Source: Roseiarcus sp050013915 (GTDB lineage: Bacteria > Pseudomonadota > Alphaproteobacteria > Rhizobiales > Beijerinckiaceae). From it: 64,000 nucleotides of DNA. The DNA lies in the NCBI GenBank assembly GCA_050013915.1, contig JBEKEI010000001.1:23548-87547 (forward strand), written 5' to 3'. A program made the translations under genes and the position numbers. The notes under the pieces are model-generated. The model was not told the origin of the DNA and did no database searches. It was given only the letters and a program-made list of their open reading frames with translations. Shown piece by piece: positions 44,469-54,571 of this stretch. Position 1 is the first letter of the stretch. Every line of letters begins with the position of its first letter.

Positions 44469-46151
44469 TCAGGGCCTTGTGCGACCGGCGGCGGGATCGC
44501 GCCGACCGATATTCGGCGCCGCTGCCGTCGCCTGCGGCGGTCGCGCCGTCCCCGATCGGCGCGCCGGCGGACCCGCCGCCGGGCCGCTTCGGGCGCGCCG
44601 CGCCTCGCGGTTCGCGGCGGCCGGGCGCGCCTTGCCGCCGGCCGGGGCGCGCTCCTGCTCGTAGAGCGCGACATTCAGCCGCGCGAGCGCGCCGTCGGAA
44701 TGCCAGCGCGCGAACCAGCGATAGACGGTCGAGCTCGACGGGAATTCCCGCGGCAGCCACTCCCATTTGCAGCCGGTGTCCAGAGCGAACAGCACCGCGT
44801 CCAGAACGCTGCGCAGGCGCTGCTCCCAGGCCGCCGTCGCGTATTTGCCGACGCAGACGATCGGCCTCGCCACGGCCCATTCCCGGCCGGTCTGATCGCT
44901 GCGGTGCCGAAGTCCGTTGCGCACATAGTCCTTTCGGTTCGCGGGCGTCCAGGCCGCAGCCCCGCGCGCGAACCGGGCGGCGGATTTCGGGGCCGGACCC
45001 GATCGGGGCGCCGCGGAGGCGCCCGGCTTGGGTCGCGGCGCCGGGCCCGCGTGCTTGCGCGCGGTCTCGGGGCGATCGGCCGCGGCCGGCAGCCGAACAT
45101 GGAATACGGAGCCGAGGCCAGGCGCCGATTCGCACCAGATCGCGCCGTTCTGGGCGAGAATCGCCTTGCGGGCGAGCGTCAGTCCGAGGCCGCTGCCGGC
45201 ATATTCGGAAGCGGTGTGGAGCCGGATCAGCGGCTTGAAGATTTCGGCGACATATTCGGGCTCGATGCCGATCCCGTTGTCGGCGATCTCGATCACCCAG
45301 CTCTCGGCTTCGCCGCGGGCGGTCACTTCGACGCGCGGGACCGGGCTCCGGTTGTAGTGCACGCCGTTGACGACCAGGTTTTGCATGACCTGGATCATCA
45401 GCGTTTCATTGCCGCGCACGACGGGCGCCCGGCGCGGCGTCACGAATTGGGCGTTGCGTTCGGTCAGCAGCGGCGCCAGCGACGCCCGGACGCTCGCCAG
45501 CACGCGATTGAGGTCGACGTCGGCGAGTTCGGGGGGTTGGTTGAGCAGCGTATATTGCAGCATCACGTCGACGAGCTTGTCGAGCCGGCCGGCGGCATGG
45601 CCCAGAAACGTCAGGTGCTGCTGGACTTCGCCGGTCTTGACCGGGCCGATTTCCTCCGAGAGCATCTTGCTGAAGGTGATGATCTGGCGGATCGGCTGCT
45701 TGAAGTCGTGGGCGAGCGCGAACGCGAAATTCTCGAGTTCGGCGCGCTGTTCGTCGATCACCCGCGCCTGGACGGAGGCGTGGATCGAACGGCCGACGAT
45801 GCGCCGGATCGCCTCGGTGGTGATCCGCGATTTGGCGACGTAGTCGGACACCCCGCCGCGCAGCGCCTCCGCCACCAGCATCTCGTCGCCGACGCTGGTG
45901 ACCAGGATGATCGGCAGATAGGCGTCGGCGGCCCTGAGCTGGCGGGCGAGCGTCAAACCGTCGAGTTCGGGCATGTTGTAGTCGAGAATGACGCAATCGA
46001 AGCTCTGATCGTGGCAGATCTGCCCGACCGTCGAGGGATCCGCGACGGGTCGGAGCGCGGCGCCGGGAAACGCCGCGCCGAGAGTGAGCCCCATGATCTC
46101 GCGTTCGGCGTCGCTGTCGTCGACGAACAGCAGGTGTTTGCGCCGCGTCAT
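44469..46151 (-). CDS. Receiver-histidine kinase fused to an IS5-type transposase N-terminal domain
   Basis: 560 residues. Receiver: D57 in VILDYNMPELDG. Kinase: H148 in LAHDFKQPIRQ, then HATPase with DNGIGIEPEY and GSGLGLTLARKA. A Pro/Ala linker (about 356-405) leads to residues 409-500, which match the DUF4096-like N-terminal domain of IS5-family transposases: REWAVARPI, VLFALDTGCKWEWLP, STVYRWFARWHSDGAL. The DDE catalytic domain is absent; the last ~60 residues are a disordered basic tail. The reading frame is intact throughout. Either an IS fragment was captured and kept as a DNA-binding output, or it is a neutral tail. It lies in a compact operon: the next gene begins immediately, and the previous one ends 2 bases upstream. 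Confidence 0.85.
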   Translation of the reverse strand: MTRRKHLLFVDDSDAEREIMGLTLGAAFPGAALRPVADPSTVGQICHDQSFDCVILDYNMPELDGLTLARQLRAADAYLPIILVTSVGDEMLVAEALRGGVSDYVAKSRITTEAIRRIVGRSIHASVQARVIDEQRAELENFAFALAHDFKQPIRQIITFSKMLSEEIGPVKTGEVQQHLTFLGHAAGRLDKLVDVMLQYTLLNQPPELADVDLNRVLASVRASLAPLLTERNAQFVTPRRAPVVRGNETLMIQVMQNLVVNGVHYNRSPVPRVEVTARGEAESWVIEIADNGIGIEPEYVAEIFKPLIRLHTASEYAGSGLGLTLARKAILAQNGAIWCESAPGLGSVFHVRLPAAADRPETARKHAGPAPRPKPGASAAPRSGPAPKSAARFARGAAAWTPANRKDYVRNGLRHRSDQTGREWAVARPIVCVGKYATAAWEQRLRSVLDAVLFALDTGCKWEWLPREFPSSSTVYRWFARWHSDGALARLNVALYEQERAPAGGKARPAAANREARRARSGPAAGPPARRSGTARPPQATAAAPNIGRRDPAAGRTRP

Positions 46152-46153
46152 GG

Positions 46154-46915
46154 TCAGTCTCCTCGATGATGGCGCGCGGGCTTGGGCGGACCCGCCGCGT
46201 GCGGCAGCGCCAATTCCACGCAGGCGCCCTCGACGCAGTCGAGGAACGTCGCTTCCCCGCCGTGCAGGCGGGCGATGCGCCGGCAGATCGCAAGGCCGGC
46301 GCCGACGCCCGGATAGACGTTCTTGCCATGCAGGCGCCGGAACATCTGGAACGCCACGTCGCGGTAGGCCGGGTCGACGCCGAGGCCGTTGTCGCTGATC
46401 CGCATCCGCCAGAACGCCTTGTCGTGGGCAGGCGCGACCCCGATCCGCAGCGGCGCGCCCGGACGGGCGAACTTGATCGCATTGTCCATCAGGCGGCTGA
46501 ACGCGAGCGCCAGCAGTTCCGCGTCGGCATAGACCTCGCCGAGCGGCGCCATCGTGATTTCCGCCCCGGCCGCCCGCGCCTCCGCGTCGAAATGGAGCAT
46601 CGCAACATGGATGGTCGCCGCGGCGTCGTGGCGGACCCTGTCGATCGGCTTGTGCTGGACATGGGAGAAGATGCGCAATTGCTCGAGCATCATCTGGCAG
46701 TTGTCGCCGGCGGCGCGGATGCGATCGGCGTGCGCGCGCTGGCGCCCCGTCAATGCGTCGCCGAGTTCGCCGATCAGCAGCCGGGAGAACTCGGTGAGAT
46801 GGCGGACCGACGCGGCCAGGTCATGGGAGACCATGTAGCTGAACGACTGCAGCTCCTGCTCCGCCGTCGACGACCGGCCGGGCTCGGGTCCGGCCGGATG
46901 GAGGCTAGCGCCCAC
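46154..46915 (-). CDS. Small soluble histidine kinase without sensor domain
   Basis: 253 residues with a kinase core only: HisKA FSYMVSHDLAASVRHLTEFS, HATPase with RLMDNAIKF, SDNGLGVDPAYRD and GVGAGLAICRRIA. The start is GTG 46915 and overlaps the upstream receiver gene by 11 bases, so the pair is translationally coupled. With no sensory domain it may act as a phosphotransfer partner of the receiver encoded just before it. The stop is 2 bases before the receiver-kinase-transposase-domain gene. Confidence 0.88.
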   Translation of the reverse strand: MGASLHPAGPEPGRSSTAEQELQSFSYMVSHDLAASVRHLTEFSRLLIGELGDALTGRQRAHADRIRAAGDNCQMMLEQLRIFSHVQHKPIDRVRHDAAATIHVAMLHFDAEARAAGAEITMAPLGEVYADAELLALAFSRLMDNAIKFARPGAPLRIGVAPAHDKAFWRMRISDNGLGVDPAYRDVAFQMFRRLHGKNVYPGVGAGLAICRRIARLHGGEATFLDCVEGACVELALPHAAGPPKPARHHRGD

Positions 46916-47405
46916 CGGACGGCTCGCCGGCGGTCGTCGTCGGCAGGGCGACGACGGTCAGCCAGAACGACTCGATCGATGCGATGATTTCCTGCAGGCG
47001 ATCGAAATTGACCGGCTTGACGACATAACTGTTGGCCTTGAGATCGTAGCTCTTGAGCACGTCGATCTCGGCGGCCGAACTGGTCAGCACGATCACCGGA
47101 ATGCGCAGCAGCGCCGGGTCCGACTTGATCGTATCGAGGACCTCGCGGCCGTCCATGCGCGGCAGGTTGAGGTCGAGCAGGATCAGGTCGGGCCGCGGAT
47201 GGTTGGCGTGACGGCCCTCCCGGCGCAGCATGCTGAGGGCCTCCTCGCCGTCGCCGGCGACCGACAGATTGTTCGGCATGCGGGCGTTCTGGCAGGCCTC
47301 CCTGGTCAGCAGGACGTCGCCATAATTGTCTTCGACGAGCAGCAACTCGGCCGGTCTGCCCCGGCTGTCAAGCGTCAGTTCTGCCACTGTCATTGTCCTC
47401 TCCAT
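46905..47405 (-). CDS. Rcp1-like single-domain response regulator
   Basis: 166 residues: receiver with LLLVEDNYGDVLLTREAC, Asp in LILLDLNLPRMDG, VLTSSAAEID and Lys in YVVKPVNFD. This is the Rcp1-type sequence seen with phytochrome-like kinases and differs from the four plus-strand receivers. Start ATG 47405 overlaps the upstream PAS kinase by 38 bases; ATG 47393 (MTVAELTLD) is an alternative. No output domain. Confidence 0.9.
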   Translation of the reverse strand: MERTMTVAELTLDSRGRPAELLLVEDNYGDVLLTREACQNARMPNNLSVAGDGEEALSMLRREGRHANHPRPDLILLDLNLPRMDGREVLDTIKSDPALLRIPVIVLTSSAAEIDVLKSYDLKANSYVVKPVNFDRLQEIIASIESFWLTVVALPTTTAGEPSGGR

Positions 47406-48540
47406 GGATCTTTACGGTAAAGCTGAAGGTCGATCCTTGACCCTCGTTGGAATGCACCGACATGACGCCGCCGAATCCTTCGACGATCTTGCGGCAGATC
47501 GCCAGGCCGAGGCCGGTTCCCTTGAAGCGATCCTTGGCGTGCAGTCTCTTGAACGGCTCGAAAATCTGTTCGTGATGGCGCGGATCGATGCCGATGCCGT
47601 TGTCCGACACCGAGAAGCGCCAGAACGCGCCCTCCCGCACCGCCGTCACATGGATGCGCGGCGCGACATCCTCGGCGACATATTTCAGCGCGTTGCCGAT
47701 GAGGTTCTGCATCAGGCGGTGGAACCGGATCGGATTCCCGTAGACTTGCGGCAGCAGGTCCGAGGTGACCACCGCGCCGGATTCGCGAATCGGTTCGGCG
47801 AAGTTCTCCAGGACCTGGTCGAGAACCTGGTTGGCGACGAACTTCGATCCCCGCGCGGCGTCGAGGCCGAGCCGGCCGAAATCGACGAGGTCGTCGAGCA
47901 GCCGACTCATCTGGGCGGTGGCGCCGATCGCGAGCGCGAGATATTCGGCGCCGCGTTCGTCGAGGCGGTCGCCATAGTCCTTCGCCAGCCGCCCGCAGAA
48001 GGCCGCCACCATCCGCAGCGGCTCGCGCAGATCATGGGAGGCGACGTGGACGAACAGGGTTCGCTCCTCGTTCGAGGCGGTCAATTGTTCGATGAACTTC
48101 TCGCGCAGTTCGTCGGCGTGCTTGCGCTCGGTGAGGTCGCGCAGGACGCAGGCGTAGGAGACCTCGGCGTCGTCGTCGACCTCGCCGACCGACAGCTCCA
48201 GCGGAAAGGTGTCGCCGGATTTGCGCCGGCCGATCACTTCGCGGCCGACGCCGACGATCCTCGGTTCGACCGTGCGGCGGTAATTGTCGAGATCCTGGTC
48301 GTGCTCGGCGCGATAGGGCGAAGGCATGAGCTGCTTGATGTCGCTGCCGAGCACTTCGGCCGCCGCATAGCCGAACATCCGCTCGCAGGCGGGATTGAAC
48401 ATCGTCACCATCCCGCGGGTGTCCATCAGGATGATCCCGTCGATCGCGGTGTCGACGATCGCGCGCACCCGGGAGTTACTCACCGGCGGCGCCGGGGGCG
48501 ATCGCTCGGCGATGCGCGCGGCGCGGCGCGCGGGCGGCAT
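47368..48540 (-). CDS. FixL-like heme-PAS sensor histidine kinase (1)
   Basis: 390 residues: a PAS domain of FixL type and a HisKA/HATPase core (H169 in HVASHDLREPLR; NLIGNALKY; DNGIGIDPRH; GTGLGLAICRK). In the PAS, H80 aligns with the heme-ligating His200 of Bradyrhizobium FixL, and R100 with the distal Arg220, at the same 20-residue spacing; Arg206 and His214 are replaced by Asn and Arg. It is probably a soluble heme-based gas sensor. A GTG at 48483 (SNSRVRAIVDTA) is an alternative start that would match the paralogue better. It is followed, overlapping, by the Rcp1-like receiver, its likely target. Confidence 0.88.
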   Translation of the reverse strand: MPPARRAARIAERSPPAPPVSNSRVRAIVDTAIDGIILMDTRGMVTMFNPACERMFGYAAAEVLGSDIKQLMPSPYRAEHDQDLDNYRRTVEPRIVGVGREVIGRRKSGDTFPLELSVGEVDDDAEVSYACVLRDLTERKHADELREKFIEQLTASNEERTLFVHVASHDLREPLRMVAAFCGRLAKDYGDRLDERGAEYLALAIGATAQMSRLLDDLVDFGRLGLDAARGSKFVANQVLDQVLENFAEPIRESGAVVTSDLLPQVYGNPIRFHRLMQNLIGNALKYVAEDVAPRIHVTAVREGAFWRFSVSDNGIGIDPRHHEQIFEPFKRLHAKDRFKGTGLGLAICRKIVEGFGGVMSVHSNEGQGSTFSFTVKIHGEDNDSGRTDA

Positions 48541-48632
48541 TCCCGCCGCAACGGCCCGCGCCGGGGTCTTTCGTCATGCCCGCCCCGCCGGCGCGCGCGC
48601 CGTCGCAGTCGCCTTGCCTCCGTCTGCGCAGT

Positions 48633-49793
48633 TCAAGACCCGCCGCGTCCATTGTCGCCTCCCTCGCCGTCGACCCTGACGGTGAATGTGAACGTCGACC
48701 CCGCCCCCTCGACCGAGTCGACCGACAGGGCGCCGCCGAAGCCTTCGACGATCTTTCGGCAGATCGCGAGGCCGAGGCCGCTGCCCTCGTAACTGCTCTT
48801 GGCGTGCAGCCGCTTGAACGGCTCGAAAATCTGCTCGAAGTGGCGCGACGCGATGCCGATGCCATTGTCCGAAACGGAAAACCGGAAGAACCCGCCGTCC
48901 CGGGTCGCGGTCACATGAACGCGCGGCGCGACGTCCGGCGCGACATATTTCACCGCATTGCCGATCAGGTTCTGCATGAGGCTCTGGAAGCGGACCGGAT
49001 TGCCGAGGATCTCCGGCAAGCCGTCGTGCGTGATCACCGCGCCGGATTCCCCGGCGGAGAATTCGAAGGTTTCGATGACCTGCCGGAGAGTCTGGCCGGA
49101 ATCGAACACCGAACTGCGCTCGGTCTCCAGGCCGAGCCGCCCGAATTCGATGAGGTCGTCGAGGAGCCGGTGCATCCGTCCGGTCGCCGCGATCGTCAGG
49201 GCGAGATATTCGGCGCCGCGCGCGTCGAGGAGCCCGCCATAGCCGCTCGACAGGCGCCCGCAGAACGCGGTGATCATCCGCAGCGGCTCCCTGAGGTCAT
49301 GCGACGCGGCGTGCACGAAATGGGTCAGCTCCCCGTTGTGGTTGGCCAATTGGCCGATGAACCGCTCGCGCTGCTCGCTATGGGCGGCCAGTTGCGCGGC
49401 GTCGCGCTCGCGCTGTTCCTCGGCGCGCTTGCGTTCGGTCACGTCGCGCAGGATGCCGACATAGGAGACCTCGTCGCCCTCGTGCTCGACCTTGCCGACC
49501 GACAGGTCCATCGGAAACGTTTCGCCGGACTTGCGCAGTCCGACCACTTCGCGGCCGATGCCGATGATCCTGCGCTCGCCGGTGCGCTGGTAATTGTCGA
49601 GATACTGGTCGTGTTCGTCGCGATAGGGCGAGGGCATCAATCGCTTGATGTCGGCGCCGACGATATCGGCCGCCGCATAGCCGAAGATGCGTTCGCAGGC
49701 GGGATTGAACAGCGTCACCATCCCGCGCCCATCCATGAGGATGATCCCGTCGACCGCGGTGTCGACGACCGCCCGCAGCCGGGCATTGTTCAT
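48633..49793 (-). CDS. FixL-like heme-PAS sensor histidine kinase (2)
   Basis: 386 residues, a close paralogue of the next gene. PAS domain with H61 and R81 at the FixL heme-His and distal-Arg positions (RLMPSPYRDEHDQYLDNY, RIIGIGREV). Kinase core H165 in HAASHDLREPLRM, NLIGNAVKY, DNGIGIASRH, GSGLGLAICRK. The start at 49793 (MNNARLRAVVDTA) is chosen because upstream frame is low-complexity Arg/Ala. It is the first gene of the minus-strand signalling operon, with an AT-rich promoter region to its right. Predicted role: O2 or other heme-ligand sensing. Confidence 0.88.
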   Translation of the reverse strand: MNNARLRAVVDTAVDGIILMDGRGMVTLFNPACERIFGYAAADIVGADIKRLMPSPYRDEHDQYLDNYQRTGERRIIGIGREVVGLRKSGETFPMDLSVGKVEHEGDEVSYVGILRDVTERKRAEEQRERDAAQLAAHSEQRERFIGQLANHNGELTHFVHAASHDLREPLRMITAFCGRLSSGYGGLLDARGAEYLALTIAATGRMHRLLDDLIEFGRLGLETERSSVFDSGQTLRQVIETFEFSAGESGAVITHDGLPEILGNPVRFQSLMQNLIGNAVKYVAPDVAPRVHVTATRDGGFFRFSVSDNGIGIASRHFEQIFEPFKRLHAKSSYEGSGLGLAICRKIVEGFGGALSVDSVEGAGSTFTFTVRVDGEGGDNGRGGS

Positions 49794-50275
49794 CGCGCGT
49801 CGCCGCGGGCTGCGGACGCATGGCGGGCGGGCGCGGCGGGGGGCCGAGAATTCGGGCTGCCGATGCGACTCCTCGCGGCGGCGGAAACCGGCCGGACCTG
49901 CTGCGGCGCCCCGGCGCCGCAGCGGCGATCGAGCCGATCCGGGCCGTCGGCTCGCGCGCACGTCGAACCGTCCCCTGATCGCGCCGAGGCGCCGAATTGC
50001 TCGAATTCGTGAATCTCAGAGTATCGCAATGATCATAAATCGCGCTGGTGAGGATTTATCGCATTACATTCTGTAAAACAGAACAAAAAAGGTCGACGGC
50101 ACGATAAAAGCAATCATATTACTGACGCGAATCGACTGTGACCCATAGCGGGAATGTTATCCGGCTGTCCACTCGGCAACGGGTGTTCAGATCAAATTAA
50201 TATTTAATCTTTTTTTGGCGCGGATTCGTCCACGAAATCTTTTTGAGGATGAGCGCGATGACCGACCCGCGCCAA
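49794..50275. other. AT-rich promoter region of the kinase operon
   Basis: 482 bases; 49995-50250 is strikingly AT-rich for this genome and holds an inverted repeat (separate entry) and several poly-A/T tracts. No gene is seen. It is the probable control region of the minus-strand kinase operon. Confidence 0.55.
50069..50083. promoter_or_regulatory. TTCTGT-AAA-ACAGAA operator candidate
   Basis: A perfect 6-3-6 inverted repeat in the AT-rich region upstream of the FixL-like kinase operon. Flanking A-run orientation does not fit a terminator on either strand, so a protein-binding site is preferred. No known consensus is claimed. Confidence 0.45.
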
Positions 50276-50365
50276 TGGCGGAAGGGGTGAGATTCGAACT
50301 CACGGTGAACTTGCGCCCACGGCGGTTTTCAAGACCGCTGCCTTAAGCCGCTCGGCCACCCTTCC
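50276..50365 (-). tRNA. tRNA-Ser(UGA)
   Basis: A 90-base class II tRNA on the minus strand. Acceptor GGAAGGG pairs with CCCTTCC, the anticodon loop is CTTGAAA (anticodon UGA), a long variable arm is present, the T loop is TTCGAAT, and the discriminator G is followed by an encoded CCA. It reads UCA and related serine codons. Confidence 0.95.
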
Positions 50366-50781
50366 AGACTGCTGATCGTCCCGGGCCGTTTCCAGCCTTC
50401 CCGATCCGCGAACCGCCGCGTCCCCGCGCTCGCAGCGTCCGGCGCGTCGGGCGCCGGCAGCGAGGACTGGTCTGGCGGCGTCTTCGCCGACACGCCCTAG
50501 ATGCTTCGACGGCGCGCAAATGTCCATACCCCGTCGGCGCGCCGCGACGGGGTTCGGACGGCGCAACCGGCGGCTGGACTCAAACCACGCCGGTCTGCGG
50601 CGCCGCGGCCGGCGCCGGGAACGCCGGTTCGAACCCCCTCCGTCTCTCCGGCGCGCCCGAAGGCGCCGGCAGGCGACGTTTTCGCGACGCGGAATTCCCC
50701 GGTGTCGCATTAACGCACGATAATGCGGATTCCGTCGGCCCGTTGCATGTTGACCCTCGACGCGCTCGAGAGGACGGGCAG
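50366..50781. other. Gene-free stretch with an inverted repeat
   Basis: 416 bases between tRNA-Ser and the next small gene. No supported coding frame. GCATTA-N8-TAATGC at 50707-50726, about 55 bases upstream of the next start, may be an operator or lie within its promoter. The 5' portion should contain the tRNA promoter. Confidence 0.5.
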
Positions 50782-51054
50782 ATGTTCACCGTGAGATGGA
50801 TGCGGGACGACAGCAAGGAACCGGTCGCGACCGAAAGCTTCTATTTGACGAGCCTCGATCGGATCGTCTTCCACTGCAAGGCCGACTTGCTCGACATTGG
50901 GCGCAGACACGCCATGGAAATGCCGGACGGGTTCATCGTGTGCCGCGACGGGCAGGAAGTGCGGCGATGGTTCGCGCTGAGCCATCGCGAATCCGCCATT
51001 GCCGCGCCATCGCGTGGCGCGGACGGAAACGCGCCTTTGCGGGCCGCGAACTAG
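50782..51054 (+). CDS. Small conserved hypothetical protein
   Basis: 90 residues starting MFTVRWMRDDSKEPVATESF, with RIVFHCKADLLDIGRRHA and a C-terminal PDGFIVCRDGQEVRRWF. The pattern resembles short uncharacterised alphaproteobacterial proteins with the ending DGF-V-D--G-EVRRW. No signal peptide or membrane segment. The start at 50782 has an AGAGGA site; a Met 13 codons upstream is possible. Single gene, function unknown. Confidence 0.65.
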   Translation: MFTVRWMRDDSKEPVATESFYLTSLDRIVFHCKADLLDIGRRHAMEMPDGFIVCRDGQEVRRWFALSHRESAIAAPSRGADGNAPLRAAN

Positions 51055-51589
51055 CGGCGTGCGTCGCGTATCCCGGCCCTCCCCCACAAGGGGGGCGGGA
51101 GAAGGCGCGAAAGCCCCGCAACTTGTGTGACGCACGCCACGAGCGGCGTCGGTCGAGGAAGCTGGCGCGGCCTGCGAATCCCCCTGTGGGCGAGCCTCGG
51201 CGCGCGTCTCGATATCGCCGGCAATCGCAATGATGGCGCGTCGCCGGCGGTCCGTGACCGGGCGGCGGAACGCCCCGCGCGCGCCGGTTGATCGGGACGG
51301 CGGGGTCGTCGAGGCGCAGCGTACGACCCGCCCTGGCCGTTGACCTGGTTCCGGGATCGACCGATGGCTGCGCCGCCGGGCGTTCGCCCGGCTTGGCTCG
51401 ATCGGCGCCGCCGGCTGCTCCGGGCGGCCATGCCCGGTTTATTCTTATTTTCAGAAATTCTGCTGGACATATTCCAGGTTTCTGGATACAGTCTGTGGTG
51501 TTGGACGAGGCGCTGCGGCGCGCGGCCGGCGGCGGGGCGGGAATCGCGAGCGGAATTCGAAAGGGGTCGATCTTTGCGTAACTGCCAAG

Positions 51590-51885
51590 GCGCCCCCTCC
51601 TTCAACGTCGAAACGTCTTCCGAGGCGATCCTCGCACTCGCCGAATTTGGTTCGTTCGTGGCGCCGTTCGCCGTTGTTCCAACGCTGCCGCCGCCGGGGC
51701 CTTCGGCCGGATACAAACAGATACCACGGAGCCAGGAACAAACATTTCCAAAAGTGTCCAGGAGCTTCCAAATAATTCCAAATATTTCCAAAAATTTCCA
51801 AAAGTTTCCAAAAATTTCCGCCGGCCTCCGGGCCCGGGCGACGCGGAGGGATGGCGGGCCGATTGTGGCGATCGGATTGGCGGCG
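51590..51885. repeat. Interspersed mosaic repeat, rearranged copy
   Basis: Block a (51590-51680, including CGAGGCGATCCTCGC and GTTCGTGGCGCC) is the reverse complement of 6991-7075 with roughly 85 % match by eye. Block c (51826-51885, GGCGACGC then GATGGCGGGCCGATT) matches 7194-7240 in direct orientation. Between them lies the TTCCA decamer array. The inverted order relative to the 7-kb copy shows internal rearrangement. Confidence 0.65.
51741..51820 (+). repeat. Eight tandem 10-bp TTCCA repeats
   Basis: Eight consecutive decamers, seven ending in TTCCA or GTCCA and the last in TTCCG (for example AACATTTCCA, AAATTTCCA-type units). The exact 10-base register puts every TTCCA on one face of the helix, as in protein-binding or DNA-bending arrays. 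A decayed version (ATTTCCA, AAGTTTCAA) is at about 7143-7172. Confidence 0.8.
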
Positions 51886-52191
51886 CGATGCGGCCTCGTT
51901 CTGTCGCTACCGCTGCCGGGGCCCTTTGAGCGCCCCAAAAGCATGGGCGGCTCGGGAGTCGCTTTTTCCCTTTCGTTTGGCCGCAAGCCTTTGAAATCGC
52001 AGCATTGGGTAGGAGAAGATGCTTTCCCGGGCTGCCGTCTCGGCGCCGAATCCATTCGGACCAGACGAAACGACAAACCAAATTCGTCGCCCGCGTCCAC
52101 CAGCCCGGCGAGCATCATGGGTGACTCGCGCCGCCAGACGGCGGGAACCCCGACGATCCCGCCCGCCCGACTTGCGCCGCCGGCGCGATCC

Positions 52192-53820
<1,629 letters not shown>

Positions 53821-54039
53821 GGGAGACGGGGTGTAACGCCTTCGCCGCGATTCGGCGAGGAAAGAATCGGCGCGCGGGGCAATCGGCTGTGAAAGCCGAG
53901 GCGAATCGCGCGCGCCGGCGCGGAAATCCGCCCGCCGCGGCGCCGGCGCTTCCGGCGAACCGCCGGCCGACGGTCTTGGCAGATCGGAACGCGGGCTCTA
54001 TCGTGGCGGCATCAGGATTCGCAATCACAGTGAGGATTC

Positions 54040-54279
54040 ATGTCGTTGGCGCGCATAGCCCAGAAGGGGCCCTATCCCGTCCAGATCGAGGCCGGAAAGA
54101 CCTATTATTGGTGCTCCTGCGGGGAGTCGAAGACTCAGCCGTTCTGCGACGGCTCGCACAAGACGACGACGTTCACGCCGCTGGCCTACACCGCCGACAA
54201 GGCCGGCGCCGCCTATTTCTGCGGTTGCAAGCAGTCGGCAAAGTCGCCGCTGTGCGACGGCAAGCACGCGACGCTCTGA
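54040..54279 (+). CDS. Dual CDGSH-type iron-sulfur protein
   Basis: A 79-residue protein with two CDGSH-like 2Fe-2S motifs: CSCGESKTQPFCDGSH and CGCKQSAKSPLCDGKH. Each has the three-Cys one-His pattern. Such small proteins are soluble redox or cluster-transfer factors, related to mitoNEET/MiNT. A GTGAGGA site precedes the ATG. It is divergent from pyrG. The 292 bases after it hold no gene I can support. Confidence 0.93.
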   Translation: MSLARIAQKGPYPVQIEAGKTYYWCSCGESKTQPFCDGSHKTTTFTPLAYTADKAGAAYFCGCKQSAKSPLCDGKHATL

Positions 54280-54571
54280 TTTCGTCGCGCGCGCGGATCG
54301 TTCGGGAGATCGGGCGGACGACGCGGCCGGGCGCTGCGTGCGACCGGTTCGGGCGATCGAGCAATCGGAGCCCCGTTCCGCGACCGCGATCCATCGCGCG
54401 GCGCGCGAGCCCCGCCGCCGCCAGCGCCGCGAAGGCCTCCATTCGTAGAGTCATGACTCTCGCCGATCGGCGGCGGGTTGGGAACCGTCGCGTCGGCGGC
54501 GCGATGAAGCACCCGGCGCGGCGAGCCTCCTGGATTTTGGATCGAACCGCTTGACGATCAACCGCGGCCTC

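Larger units (their letters stand above)
51055..52191. other. Long gene-free region with interspersed repeats
   Basis: 1137 bases upstream of the pyrG stop with no supported gene. Long minus-strand frames here translate repeats (runs of Phe/Trp/Lys/Ile) and carry no family motif. It contains the mosaic repeat (51590-51885), the 10-bp TTCCA tandem array, and a segment near 51951-52010 (CCGCAAGCCTTTGAAATC) resembling part of the element near 7.1 kb. Confidence 0.6.

Noticed and set aside
50069..50083. Rho-independent terminator
   Set aside because: The A-run follows the hairpin on the plus strand and the T-run precedes it on the minus strand, the wrong polarity for termination in either direction.
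51051..52118. A 355-codon minus-strand frame in the repeat region
   Set aside because: It translates the TTCCA array and mosaic repeats, giving runs of Phe/Trp/Lys/Ile, and has no ribosome site or family similarity.
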